From Roseibium denhamense (lineage in GTDB: Bacteria > Pseudomonadota > Alphaproteobacteria > Rhizobiales > Stappiaceae), in contig NZ_SMLZ01000110.1 in NCBI RefSeq assembly GCF_009711415.1, positions 62,001 to 126,000 on the forward strand: DNA of 64,000 nucleotides, given 5' to 3'. Below the pieces are notes generated by a model that did no database searches, was not told the DNA's origin, and saw only the letters and a program-made list of their open reading frames with translations. The position numbers were made by a program, and so were the translations under genes. Shown in pieces: positions 27,951 to 36,429 of the stretch (its first letter is position 1; each line of letters starts with the position of its first letter).

Positions 27951-28332
27951 GTGTCCAGCCCTTTTTGGTTTTGTTGAGGTTTCGAAAAAGCGAAGGGAGA
28001 AATGACCGCAAGATGGGACGAAATTGGGCGCTTTCCCATCACGAATTATTTCAAATTATATCGAAAATTTACTGCAAAAATCGGCAGAACATTGCGATTT
28101 TTGCAGAATACGACTGAATGATGGCAAAGTGTGGCCTGAAACACGGCTGAGGTCGGCCGCAATCAGGAAGCGGGCTAAAACTGTTGCCGCTGCTCAAACG
28201 CTGCTCCCCTCAAAAGCCCACGCGTTGCGGATCAATCATCAACCCGCATGCAAGCCCCCGTGAAACTGCGGATGAAAATTGCTCCGAGGACTTTGGCGTC
28301 AAGAACCAGGTGGGTCGTCATTTTCAGGAAGG
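27951..28332. other. Intergenic region without recognisable gene
   Basis: This is the upstream region of the transglycosylase gene. The first 130 bases are AT-rich and probably hold its promoter. Short open frames here lack ribosome sites and coding character. The region runs into the stem-loop at 28333. Confidence 0.4.
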
Positions 28333-28395
28333 CTATTTTGGGTAGGCGAAAATAGAACGCCGCCTTGGGCGGGGCACATTTCGCCGGATTTTCTG
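28333..28395. repeat. Long imperfect stem-loop downstream of ampD
   Basis: Outer arms pair TAGGCGAAAAT with ATTTTCTGCCTA. Inner GC-rich arms (CGCCGCC with GGGCGGGG) sit in the loop, giving a hairpin of about 60 bases that ends about 30 bp after the ampD-like stop. It could be the terminator of that operon or a small structured RNA. No long T run follows either side. Confidence 0.4.
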
Positions 28396-28423
28396 CCTAG
28401 CCAACGCCAAATGATCAAACACT

Positions 28424-29206
28424 CTAACTTGCCCCGGATTCCGGGCTGAAGACAGGCATGCTATTTAACAGCGCATAAAGCGTGTCGATGGTCGACTGAT
28501 CGGCAATCCCGTCGACGCGCTCCGGCCGGAAATGACGTTGAAAAGCAGTCACGACCAAGCGGGTCCGTTTGTCGTAGTCCCCGGTGATCTCGATATCGTA
28601 GCCATACAGCGCCAACATCGATTGCACGGCCTCAACCGGCTGACCGGTCTCGCCTTCCTGCATCATCACACTGCTTCCGGAAATGGGGATCGGCAGGACA
28701 AAATGCCCGATACCGGCCTTGGCCAGGCGGTCCCAAGGAAACAACTCTCCAGGGTCTTCCTTCCGGTCGGGCGCAATGTCGGAGTGTGCCAAGACCATCC
28801 AGGGCTCAATGGCGTGGCGCGCGCAGACATCCTTCAACAAGGCGATGACCGCCTCGATCTGAACATCCGGAAACGCGCGGTAGCCGAATTCATGTCCGGG
28901 GTTGACGATTTCGATCCCAATGGAACGCGAGTTGATGTCGCTTTCGCCTTTCCAAAAGCTGCGTCCAGCATGCCAAGCGCGTCGCGCTTCAGGAACACAC
29001 TGAAGAATGCTGCCGTCTTCCTCGATAAGGTAATGGGCCGATACTTCCGATCTCGGGTCGCACAGCCGCTGAAGCGCATCCCGCCCGGTTTCCATACCGG
29101 TGTAATGGACGATGACCATATCGATCGGCGCCCCGGATGCCCGCTGACCGTGATTGGGAGACGGGTGGACCTTTGCCTTGATCCCGGTATCAGTTGCAAC
29201 GCTCAT
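28424..29206 (-). CDS. ampD: N-acetylmuramoyl-L-alanine amidase, AmpD-like
   Basis: This zinc amidase cleaves MurNAc or anhydroMurNAc from the stem peptide during wall recycling. The ATG at 29206 overlaps the stop of the upstream DnaJ-domain gene (ATGA) and gives 260 residues. The amidase_2 domain has zinc ligands in VIVHYTGM, in AWHAGRSFW and in AHSDIAPDRKEDPGELF. A second module of about 75 residues at the C-terminus (QSMLALYGYDIEITGDYDKRT) is a peptidoglycan-binding-1 domain. This two-domain form resembles the AmpD/AmiD group found in alphaproteobacteria. There is no signal peptide, so it probably acts in the cytoplasm. Confidence 0.9.
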   Translation of the reverse strand: MSVATDTGIKAKVHPSPNHGQRASGAPIDMVIVHYTGMETGRDALQRLCDPRSEVSAHYLIEEDGSILQCVPEARRAWHAGRSFWKGESDINSRSIGIEIVNPGHEFGYRAFPDVQIEAVIALLKDVCARHAIEPWMVLAHSDIAPDRKEDPGELFPWDRLAKAGIGHFVLPIPISGSSVMMQEGETGQPVEAVQSMLALYGYDIEITGDYDKRTRLVVTAFQRHFRPERVDGIADQSTIDTLYALLNSMPVFSPESGAS

Positions 29207-29895
29207 AGGCCGCGCTCCGCACAAATCTGCGCCCAGGCCGTGTTCAAAGCCGCAAGCCGGTCATTGGCAATGCGCACAAACTCTTCAGGCACGCCCCGCG
29301 CGATCATCCGGTCCGGGTGCGTTTCCATCACCTCCCGCCGGTAATGCGTCTTCAATTCGCTGTCGCTGGCATCGGGCCCGATGCCAAGCACTTCATAGGG
29401 GTTGCCATCATTGCGCACATGTCTTGCCAGCACCTTGGAAAACTCTCGTTCATCCAGTCCAAATACTTCCGCAACATGGGAAAGGTAGCTTATTTCGTTC
29501 TCGTGAACGATGCCGTCAGCTTTGGCAATGTGAAAAAGCCCGTCTAGAATGTCCAATAGGGTCTTGCGGTCATAGGGAAAAAGATCCGCCAATTTCTTCG
29601 CATAGACCTCATAACCGGCCACATCTTCCTGCGCGAGGCTGAACAGCCGCGCGACATTGCGCTCCTCGGCTTCAGGAACTTCGAACAAATCGCGGAATGC
29701 CAGCACTTCGTCGGCCGTTACCACACCATCGGCTTTGGCCATTTTTGCCGAAAGCGCGATCATGGCGACCGTAAAGCCGACCGTGTTTGTTCCCTCCGGC
29801 CGTGCGAGCACCAACTGGACGAGACGGTCAACAATCTGAGCCCCGCCGGCCCCGATTGCGCCGACAATACTGCCAATGCTGCTCCAGACGCTCAC
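29203..29895 (-). CDS. DjlA-like protein with TerB and DnaJ domains
   Basis: This 230-residue co-chaperone has a TerB-like helical domain at about 40-155, seen in AKMAKADGVVTADEVLAFRDLF and its repeat FHIAKADGIVHENEISYLSH. A C-terminal J-domain at about 165-228 has the obligatory HPD in METHPDRMIARG. The N-terminus is mildly hydrophobic (SIGSIVGAIGAGG) and may touch the membrane, as in DjlA. It overlaps the ampD-like gene by four bases, so the two are co-translated. The coupling suggests a link between an Hsp70 cofactor and wall recycling, which is inference. Confidence 0.88.
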   Translation of the reverse strand: MSVWSSIGSIVGAIGAGGAQIVDRLVQLVLARPEGTNTVGFTVAMIALSAKMAKADGVVTADEVLAFRDLFEVPEAEERNVARLFSLAQEDVAGYEVYAKKLADLFPYDRKTLLDILDGLFHIAKADGIVHENEISYLSHVAEVFGLDEREFSKVLARHVRNDGNPYEVLGIGPDASDSELKTHYRREVMETHPDRMIARGVPEEFVRIANDRLAALNTAWAQICAERGL

Positions 29896-30154
29896 ATTTT
29901 CGCTCCAGGTGGAAAAACAGGCATTTTCTTTTCAAATGAAAATGCGCCCCGACGAATCCGGCTTCCAAGTCATATCTGGACCGTAAGCATTTGGCCAGAC
30001 AGGCGCGTAGCTGGACCATCCATGGAGCTGAACCCAGATCACGTTTAGACAAGACATCGGCACATTTACGCAGCGGCAGACTGCGATTCATGATGGCGAA
30101 AGGAATTCGGCTTAGAATTTAAAGACATATGTGTCCGAATTGGTGTCCGGCTGA

Positions 30155-32212
30155 ATGGCTGTCCCTCTGGTCAGAAGCAACATTGCCGTCTTTTTGTTCT
30201 CCATGTCGCTGGTTCTACTCCTGGCGGCAGGGGTCTTTGCGAGCAATAGGCTGTTGACCCATTGGCTGCTGATTGGAAGCCTGGAACAAACATATTCAGA
30301 CAAGCAATCCCGGATAAGCGCACTACTGGAACCCAGTGTGGCAAACACTGATGAGTTGCTGACAGGGTTAAGATTTACCGACGCGTCCAGTGCAACACCG
30401 TCCGGACTGTCCGACACGGACAGAAGTGCCATTTCGAGTGTCTTGATTGATCATAAGGATGCGGCGCCACCGAAAAGGCTCTTTTCTTTAACAAGAGGCC
30501 CGCAGGAACTGGCCGAAGCGGGCAATGTCATCAAGGCATGGCGGACTGAAAGACTTCTGCGCGCATCTTCAACGGAGAAGCTGGTTTCGCGGGCACTTCA
30601 AAGCGGACCCGGAACCTATGCAATCGCCGATATGACATGGTTTGGCAGGTTTGGCACAAACAGTTTGATCGTCTTTAATCCCGAAACTGACGCAAAACCG
30701 GTTCTGATCGCTCTCGTGGATCAAAGCCGGACGTTAAGCAGCCTCAGGCCCCTTGCGACAACGCTCAGCTTCGTCATCGGCGCATTGTGTATTGCCTCTT
30801 TCCTGTTTGCCGGGCTTCTCCTCTGGCTGCGTCTGCATGATCAGGTTCAAACCAACCGGAACATTCAATATCTCGCCCACCACGACACGTTAACGGGACT
30901 GCCGAACCGGGCCGTCTTCAATGCCAGGTTGACCGAATCCTTGCGGCTGGCACAGGCAAAGGCGTCCAACATTGGCGTCATGCTCATTGATGTCGACAAG
31001 TTCAAGGAGATCAACGACACCCACGGCCATGGCATTGGCGACGTCTTCCTCCAAATTGTGGCGGAACGGCTCAAGGCGGTCTTTTCCCACCATCTGGTCG
31101 CACGGCTGTCCGGCGATGAGTTTGCGGTGATGATGACATCGCTGTCCGATCCGGGACGCATGACCAAGCTTGCCACCGACATGATCAATGCGACGGAAAT
31201 TCCCTGCAAGATCGAGGGAAAGGACATCAAGATATCGCTCTCGATCGGGCTTGCACGGGCAACGGACGGCTCATGGCGGGCCTCCCGCCTGTTGCACTGC
31301 GCGGATCTTGCGCTTTACCGGGCCAAGCACAGCGGACGGTCAACTTTCTCCTGGTACACCCCCGAACTTGATGCGGATGCACAAAAGCGGAAAGAGATCG
31401 AACTCGGACTGGAAAAGGCTCTCAAGTACGATCAACTAAAACTGCTCTATCAACCTCAGTATTCTTTGAAAGACGGCGTTCTGAAGGGCTATGAAGCCCT
31501 AATCCGCTGGGAGCACCCCACGCGGGGCATTATCAGGCCCGATGTCTTTATTCCAATCGCGGAAGATACCGGCATGATCCAGGAGATCGGCACCTGGGTC
31601 CTCAACCATGCCTGCCGGGAAGCAGCCATGTGGTCCGACACCGCCCGCCGCGTGGCGGTCAATATGTCCCCTGCGCAATTCGTTGCCGGGGAAACCCAGA
31701 ACCGCGTCGCCCAGGCCCTTCACGCGTCCGGGCTGCATCCGAGCCGCCTGGAAATCGAGATTACCGAAAGCCTTCTGATATCCAACACGGATGCCGTGAT
31801 CGAAACGCTCCAGCAGATTCGCAGCATGGGTGTCTCAATTGCCATGGACGACTTCGGCACCGGATATTCGTCCCTCAGCTATCTGAGCCTGTTCCCGTTC
31901 GACAAGATCAAGATCGATAAGGCCTTTATTCACAATCTCGGCAAGGATCCAAGCACCGACGCGATCGTGACCTCCATCATTGGCCTTGGGCGCTCCCTGG
32001 ACGTGACCATTACCGCGGAAGGCGTGGAAACCGAAAACCAGGTTGTCCTCCTGCGCGCCGCCGGATGCGATCTTGTTCAAGGCTACCTTTATGGCAAACC
32101 GGACTCCGTTGACGTTCACGAGACAGCGGAGCCGGAAATGGCTGCCCGGCACGAAGCCCGCAAGGTCAGCCGCAAGCTCACCATGCATCCGGCCATGCGG
32201 GCCGAAGCCTAG
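30155..32212 (+). CDS. Membrane-bound GGDEF-EAL cyclic-di-GMP protein
   Basis: This is a bifunctional cyclic-di-GMP synthesis/degradation protein. The 685 residues have an N-terminal membrane span (about 10-30), a periplasmic sensor region of about 170 residues with no recognisable domain, a second span (about 207-228), a GGDEF domain (about 245-400) and an EAL domain (about 425-660). The cyclase signature reads LSGDEFAV, i.e. SGDEF, a variant still found in active enzymes. The phosphodiesterase signature YEALIRW and later motifs NMSPAQF, ITESLL, DDFGTGYSSL and KIDKAFI are intact, so hydrolysis is likely. No clear ribosome site precedes the ATG. It stands alone. Confidence 0.92.
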   Translation: MAVPLVRSNIAVFLFSMSLVLLLAAGVFASNRLLTHWLLIGSLEQTYSDKQSRISALLEPSVANTDELLTGLRFTDASSATPSGLSDTDRSAISSVLIDHKDAAPPKRLFSLTRGPQELAEAGNVIKAWRTERLLRASSTEKLVSRALQSGPGTYAIADMTWFGRFGTNSLIVFNPETDAKPVLIALVDQSRTLSSLRPLATTLSFVIGALCIASFLFAGLLLWLRLHDQVQTNRNIQYLAHHDTLTGLPNRAVFNARLTESLRLAQAKASNIGVMLIDVDKFKEINDTHGHGIGDVFLQIVAERLKAVFSHHLVARLSGDEFAVMMTSLSDPGRMTKLATDMINATEIPCKIEGKDIKISLSIGLARATDGSWRASRLLHCADLALYRAKHSGRSTFSWYTPELDADAQKRKEIELGLEKALKYDQLKLLYQPQYSLKDGVLKGYEALIRWEHPTRGIIRPDVFIPIAEDTGMIQEIGTWVLNHACREAAMWSDTARRVAVNMSPAQFVAGETQNRVAQALHASGLHPSRLEIEITESLLISNTDAVIETLQQIRSMGVSIAMDDFGTGYSSLSYLSLFPFDKIKIDKAFIHNLGKDPSTDAIVTSIIGLGRSLDVTITAEGVETENQVVLLRAAGCDLVQGYLYGKPDSVDVHETAEPEMAARHEARKVSRKLTMHPAMRAEA

Positions 32213-32258
32213 CGCGCCTTTACCTCAACCGGAAAAAGTCGTTGTTGAACCGCGGCCG

Positions 32259-32999
32259 TTACTCGACCGCGTCTTGAGCGGCCTGCGCCGCGGCCATGCT
32301 CTTTAACCGGTCCGATTTGCGTTCTGAATAGCGGTCAACCAGATAATCCGACCGGCCCCGCACCAACAGCGTGAACTTCATGAGTTCTTCCATCACATCC
32401 ACGACACGGTCATAGAGGGGTGATGGCTTCATACGGCCGTCTTCATCAAATTCCGTATAGGCTTTCGGCACAGAAGACTGGTTTGGGATCGTCACCATGC
32501 GCATCCACCGTCCAAGAACACGCATCTGATTTAGAGCGTTGAACGACTGCGATCCGCCTGAAACCTGCATCAAGGCCAGTGCCTTGCCCTGGGTTGGCCG
32601 GATTGCTCCGACGCTAAGCGGAATCCAGTCGATCTGGCTCTTCATGACGCCTGTCATGGCTCCGTGGCGTTCCGGGGAACACCAGACCTGAGCTTCTGAC
32701 CAAGCAGAGAGGTCACGCAGTTCAGCGACTTTTGGGTGCGAGATATCGGCATCGTCCGGTAGCGGAAGTCCGGATGGGTCGTAAACTCGGGTGTCAGCCC
32801 CGAATGCGCGCAACAGTCGTTCGGCCTCCAGCGTCAGGTACCTGCTGTAGGACCGCTCCCGCAAGGACCCGTAAAGGAGAAGAATACGCGGCGGATGGCT
32901 TATCCCGTCAGGGGCAAGCAGGGTTTCCGTTGAGATGGGCGCCAGATCTTCGCCAGAGACATTTCGAAGGTCACTTGCAAGCGTATCGATCTTGGTCAT
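32259..32999 (-). CDS. arsH: Arsenical resistance protein ArsH
   Basis: ArsH is an NADPH-dependent FMN reductase of the flavodoxin-like fold that oxidises trivalent organoarsenicals. The 246 residues show the FMN-binding loop [21 protein letters not shown], the loop [23 protein letters not shown] and the family motif [24 protein letters not shown], all typical of ArsH. It overlaps the arsC stop by four bases and closes the arsR-arsC-arsH operon. No arsenite or organoarsenical efflux gene lies beside it. Confidence 0.94.
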   Translation of the reverse strand: MTKIDTLASDLRNVSGEDLAPISTETLLAPDGISHPPRILLLYGSLRERSYSRYLTLEAERLLRAFGADTRVYDPSGLPLPDDADISHPKVAELRDLSAWSEAQVWCSPERHGAMTGVMKSQIDWIPLSVGAIRPTQGKALALMQVSGGSQSFNALNQMRVLGRWMRMVTIPNQSSVPKAYTEFDEDGRMKPSPLYDRVVDVMEELMKFTLLVRGRSDYLVDRYSERKSDRLKSMAAAQAAQDAVE

Positions 33000-33406
33000 T
33001 TGGTTCCCGCGGGCGTGACTGTTTCACCGTCTTCTTTCGTGAAGGCGCCTATATCGACGGAAAGCAGATCCATGACCCTCTCCGATGGACGGCACAGGCG
33101 AACGCCTTTGTCAGAGACGACAATCGGGCGGTTGATAAGGATTGGATGCTCCATCATGAAGTCGATCAGCTGGTCATCGGTCCATTTCGGATCGTCCAGG
33201 CCAAGCTCGTCGAAAGGCGTCCCCTTTTGCCGCAACAGTTCCCGGACCGGGATCGCCATCTGGCCGATCAGCTCAACGAGTTTTGCGCGGCTGGGCGGGG
33301 TTTTCAAATATTCGATGATGACCGGCTCTTCGCCAGAGGTCCGGATCATTTCCAATGTGTTGCGGGAGGTTCCGCAGTTCGGGTTGTGGTAGATCGTGAT
33401 GCTCAT
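32996..33406 (-). CDS. arsC: Glutaredoxin-dependent arsenate reductase
   Basis: ArsC reduces arsenate to arsenite using glutathione and glutaredoxin. The 136 residues have the single catalytic Cys in [15 protein letters not shown] (near residue 11), [14 protein letters not shown], and the late [20 protein letters not shown], which fit the Spx/ArsC family of the E. coli plasmid R773 type. The gene starts 12 bp after arsR and overlaps arsH. Without an export pump in the operon, the arsenite product must leave through a gene elsewhere. Confidence 0.94.
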   Translation of the reverse strand: MSITIYHNPNCGTSRNTLEMIRTSGEEPVIIEYLKTPPSRAKLVELIGQMAIPVRELLRQKGTPFDELGLDDPKWTDDQLIDFMMEHPILINRPIVVSDKGVRLCRPSERVMDLLSVDIGAFTKEDGETVTPAGTK

Positions 33407-33418
33407 GAGAGTGTCCCG

Positions 33419-33757
33419 TCAGCGCCCTTCAGGCTGTGAAAAATCATCGATAGGAAAACAGCAAACCGCCGGATTGTTGCCGCAGCAATCCTCCATCAGG
33501 AAAGTCAGCAACTGCCGCATCTGGCCATAATCGACCGCATAGATAATCTGACGCCCGGCGCGCCTAGTCTTGAACAGCCCCGCCCGCTCAAGCGATGCCA
33601 GATGAAACGACATCCGAGTTGGCTGAATATCCAGCTTCTGGGCGATCTCGCCTGACGGCAAACCGCCCTCCCCGGCCGCCATCAAGAGCCGGAACGCAGC
33701 CAGTCTGTCAGTTTGGGCCAATGCACCCAGAGCGGTTACAGCATGTTCAGTTTCCAT
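33419..33757 (-). CDS. arsR: ArsR-family arsenic-responsive repressor
   Basis: This is a small winged-helix metalloregulator. The 112 residues hold a recognition region IQPTRMSFHLASLERAGLF and a beta-wing KTRRAGRQIIYAVD. The classical ELCVCDL helix-3 arsenic site is absent. Instead the C-terminus has cysteines in MEDCCGNNPAVCC, consistent with the alternative C-terminal As(III) sites described for some ArsR proteins. It is the first gene of the arsR-arsC-arsH operon. The AT-rich sequence directly upstream, near 33758-33795, likely holds promoter and operator. Confidence 0.9.
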   Translation of the reverse strand: METEHAVTALGALAQTDRLAAFRLLMAAGEGGLPSGEIAQKLDIQPTRMSFHLASLERAGLFKTRRAGRQIIYAVDYGQMRQLLTFLMEDCCGNNPAVCCFPIDDFSQPEGR

Positions 33758-33922
33758 ATTTCGATACTACAAGAATTTTTGGATAATAAAAGTGAAAAAT
33801 ATTCAAGCTGGCAGGCTTACCGGACCGCAAGCTGCGCAACAGATGTCTTCGGCGTATCATGTAAAGGCTGTGTGGCTGTTAACCGCGATGGCTCGCCCCA
33901 CGCAGGACCCGACTGGAAAAAC

Positions 33923-34459
33923 TCACATGGCAGCTGCGGCGCGCGCTGCCTGATCGTAGTTGCCGGAAACGAGACGCAGGGTCGCGGCAAGCCGGGAAAG
34001 TTCCTTTTCGTCCAGCCCGAGCGCTTTCATTGGTTCAACCAACAGGGCTTCACGAAGCCGGCGGTACTCCATGCAGGCACTTTCGCCTTCCGGCGTAATT
34101 TCGGCTGTCTTTTCCTTGCCCCGGCGCCCGGAAGAGATGAGCCCGGACTTTTCAAGTTTTTTCAACGCATAGGTCACCGTATGCGTGTCTTCGATGTTCA
34201 ACACGAGACAGATGTCCGAGAGCGTTTTGGCACGTCCGCGATGGTTCACCGAGTGAAGGACGAGAACGTCGAGAGGACCAAGGCCCTCAGAACCGCTGGC
34301 GGCCATGCACCGAACCATCCAGCGGTGGTAGGCGTTGACCATCATGGTCACGGCAAACTCGATTTCAGACAAGGCCGGCATGGCGCCGGACGCAAGATGA
34401 GCGGCCGAAACCACAGGACCAATTTGGGCATCAGCATTGGGTTTCGGCCGCTCAGTCAT
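33923..34459 (-). CDS. MarR-type winged-helix regulator of the TRAP/oxoprolinase locus
   Basis: This 178-residue regulator has a long N-terminal arm and a winged helix at about 65-150: LGPLDVLVLHSVNHRGRAKTLSDICLVLNIEDTHTVTYALKKLEKSGLI, wing SSGRRGKEKTAEITPEG. It lies 34 bp after dctM on the same strand and is probably the last gene of the dctPQM operon. Two palindromes in the divergent promoter region at 37.5-37.7 kb are the natural candidates for its operators. The ligand is unknown; 5-oxoproline or a related acid is a guess from the neighbours. Confidence 0.85.
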   Translation of the reverse strand: MTERPKPNADAQIGPVVSAAHLASGAMPALSEIEFAVTMMVNAYHRWMVRCMAASGSEGLGPLDVLVLHSVNHRGRAKTLSDICLVLNIEDTHTVTYALKKLEKSGLISSGRRGKEKTAEITPEGESACMEYRRLREALLVEPMKALGLDEKELSRLAATLRLVSGNYDQAARAAAAM

Positions 34460-34493
34460 CGATGGATCTCACTTGTTGTTCGGAACTGACCTT

Positions 34494-35798
34494 TTAATTG
34501 CTCAACATCGTCTCAGGCAACCACAGCGCCAGTCCCGGAAATGCGACAAGCAATACCAGAGCGACAACCATCAACAAGAAGAACGGTAAGGCCATGCGCG
34601 CAACGGAGAAGATGTTGCGCCCCGTCATTCCCTGAATAACAAACAGGTTGAAGCCGACTGGAGGTGTAATCTGGCTCATCTCTACGACAAGAACGATGAA
34701 AATACCAAACCAGATCAGATCGAGGCCCGCCTGCTCCACCATCGGCAGGATCACGGACGTGGTCAGAACCACAACAGAAATCCCATCCAGAAAACAGCCA
34801 AGGACAATGAAGAAAATGGTCAGCGCAAGCAGGAGCACATAAGGCGACATATCCATTCCGCCGATCCAGGAGGCCAGCTCCCGGGGGATGCCCGTGTAGC
34901 CCATTGCGACGGTCAGGAACGCTGCGCCTGCAAGAATGAACGCAATCATGCAGGATGTACGTGTCGCGCCCAGAAGACCATCCGCAAAACTTTTGCGGGT
35001 CAAGGTCCCGGACGCCCAGGACAACAAAAGCGCCAGGACAACACCGATTGCCGCAGCTTCCGTTGGCGAGGCAAGGCCGGCATAGATCGAGCCGATGACG
35101 CCGATAATCAGACCAATTACCGGGAAGAGACGCCGCGTTACTTTGATCTGCGTCCAGAGCGGAATTTTGTCTTCCTTGGCGGGCATCTTGTCCCGGTTCA
35201 GCATCGCCCAAACTGCGACATATCCCATGAACAAAAGGCACAACATCGCGCCGGGCAGCACACCAGCCATGAAGAGCCGGGCAATCGACTGCTCTGTGGC
35301 TGCGCCGTAAACGATCAGAATGATCGAGGGCGGGATAAGCAAGCCAAGCGTCGCGGACCCGGCCAGGGTGCCGATCGCCAGTTTCTCGTCATAGCCGCGG
35401 CTTCTAAGTTCAGGCAACGACATCCGGCCAACCGTTGCCGCCGTTGCGGCGGAAGAGCCGGACACAGCCGCAAAGATACCGCAGCCGAGGATGTTCACGT
35501 GCAAAAGCCGGCCCGGAAGATTGCGCATCCAGGGCGACAATCCGGCAAACATGTCTTCTGACAATCGGGACCGGAACAGGATCTCGCCCATCCAGATAAA
35601 CATCGGCAAAGCCGTGAGGTCCCAGTGGTGGGATGCGCCCCAGACCGTGGTCGCCATGACCGGCCCGGCGGGAACGGAGACCAGCAGCATCATCGTGGCA
35701 AGAGCCACGGCGAACAGCGCAACCGCGACCCATATGCCCGTGGCGAGCGCGGCCAGCATGCCCAATCCGAGCAGGAAGGAAAGAAGAGAAAAATCCAT
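34494..35798 (-). CDS. TRAP transporter large permease (DctM-like)
   Basis: This is the large, 12-segment membrane subunit of a tripartite ATP-independent periplasmic importer driven by the sodium gradient. The 434 residues carry family motifs such as PMFIWMGEILFRSRL, AVSGSSAATAATVGRMSLPELRSRGY, SATLGLLIPPSIILIVYG and TPPVGFNLFVIQGM. Its start overlaps the stop of the small permease gene. The substrate is set by the binding protein encoded upstream. The oxoprolinase gene across the promoter suggests 5-oxoproline or a similar acid. Confidence 0.93.
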   Translation of the reverse strand: MDFSLLSFLLGLGMLAALATGIWVAVALFAVALATMMLLVSVPAGPVMATTVWGASHHWDLTALPMFIWMGEILFRSRLSEDMFAGLSPWMRNLPGRLLHVNILGCGIFAAVSGSSAATAATVGRMSLPELRSRGYDEKLAIGTLAGSATLGLLIPPSIILIVYGAATEQSIARLFMAGVLPGAMLCLLFMGYVAVWAMLNRDKMPAKEDKIPLWTQIKVTRRLFPVIGLIIGVIGSIYAGLASPTEAAAIGVVLALLLSWASGTLTRKSFADGLLGATRTSCMIAFILAGAAFLTVAMGYTGIPRELASWIGGMDMSPYVLLLALTIFFIVLGCFLDGISVVVLTTSVILPMVEQAGLDLIWFGIFIVLVVEMSQITPPVGFNLFVIQGMTGRNIFSVARMALPFFLLMVVALVLLVAFPGLALWLPETMLSN

Positions 35799-36355
35799 TA
35801 TTCGCTTCCTTCGATCGGGTCGTCGCGAACGACAGTTTCAAAGCTTGGCGCCTTGCCGCGCAAGGCGGTTACAAGGTCATCCAGCAACGCAATGGCAAGA
35901 ACGATCAGCCCAAGGGTCATGACCGCTTGCGGGTACATCAGCGGGACTGGAATGATACCGAAGGAAACTTCGTTGAAGCGGTAGCTGTCCAGCACAAGGG
36001 CGACAGCGTGCCACGAAAAGAAGCTTGCCAGACCGAACGCAACCGCAAGGCACCAGATGTTCAGAACCCGGCCAATGGCAGGGCTGACGGTCTGCAACAG
36101 GATGGACACCCGGATATGATCCCCTTGGCGCAGCGTACCGGCCAGCGCCAGGAAGGAGGCTCCGACCAGGAAGAAGCCTGCGATCTCGGCAAGCGACGGG
36201 ATCAGGAGACCCCATGGGTCCAGGCCGGCCAGGCTACGGGCTCCGTCCAGCAGCCGTCCCATGACCTGCAACGTGACCAGCAGTGCAATCGTTACAAGAC
36301 AGAACGCAGCCAGCACGGTTGCAGCCTTGTACAAAGCATTCAATGCATTTCGCAT
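35798..36355 (-). CDS. TRAP transporter small permease (DctQ-like)
   Basis: This is the small four-segment membrane subunit of the TRAP importer. The ATG at 36355 (MRNALNALYK) sits just after GGGGGGAG and gives 185 residues; the open frame reaches 36421 but runs into the hairpin between the genes. Membrane segments lie at about 12-35, 55-80, 95-115 and 140-165. It overlaps dctM by one base. A terminator-like hairpin upstream separates it from the binding-protein gene and should lower its expression. Confidence 0.9.
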   Translation of the reverse strand: MRNALNALYKAATVLAAFCLVTIALLVTLQVMGRLLDGARSLAGLDPWGLLIPSLAEIAGFFLVGASFLALAGTLRQGDHIRVSILLQTVSPAIGRVLNIWCLAVAFGLASFFSWHAVALVLDSYRFNEVSFGIIPVPLMYPQAVMTLGLIVLAIALLDDLVTALRGKAPSFETVVRDDPIEGSE

Positions 36356-36385
36356 CCGCTCCCCCCAAGGTTTTAAGCAGCAGAT

Positions 36386-36418
36386 ATAAAAACGCCGGGC
36401 AATGATTTGCCCGGCGCT
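36386..36418 (-). terminator. Intra-operon attenuator between dctP and dctQ
   Basis: On the minus strand a ten-base GC-rich stem (CGCCGGGCAA with its complement) is followed by TTTTT. It lies 12 bp after the dctP stop and 31 bp before the dctQ start. Such partial terminators let the binding protein outnumber the permeases. Confidence 0.8.
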
Positions 36419-36429
36419 CAAGGAAGATT

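Noticed and set aside
28024..28263. 79-codon plus-strand frame in the spacer upstream of the transglycosylase
   Set aside because: No ribosome site, mixed composition and no membrane or motif features.
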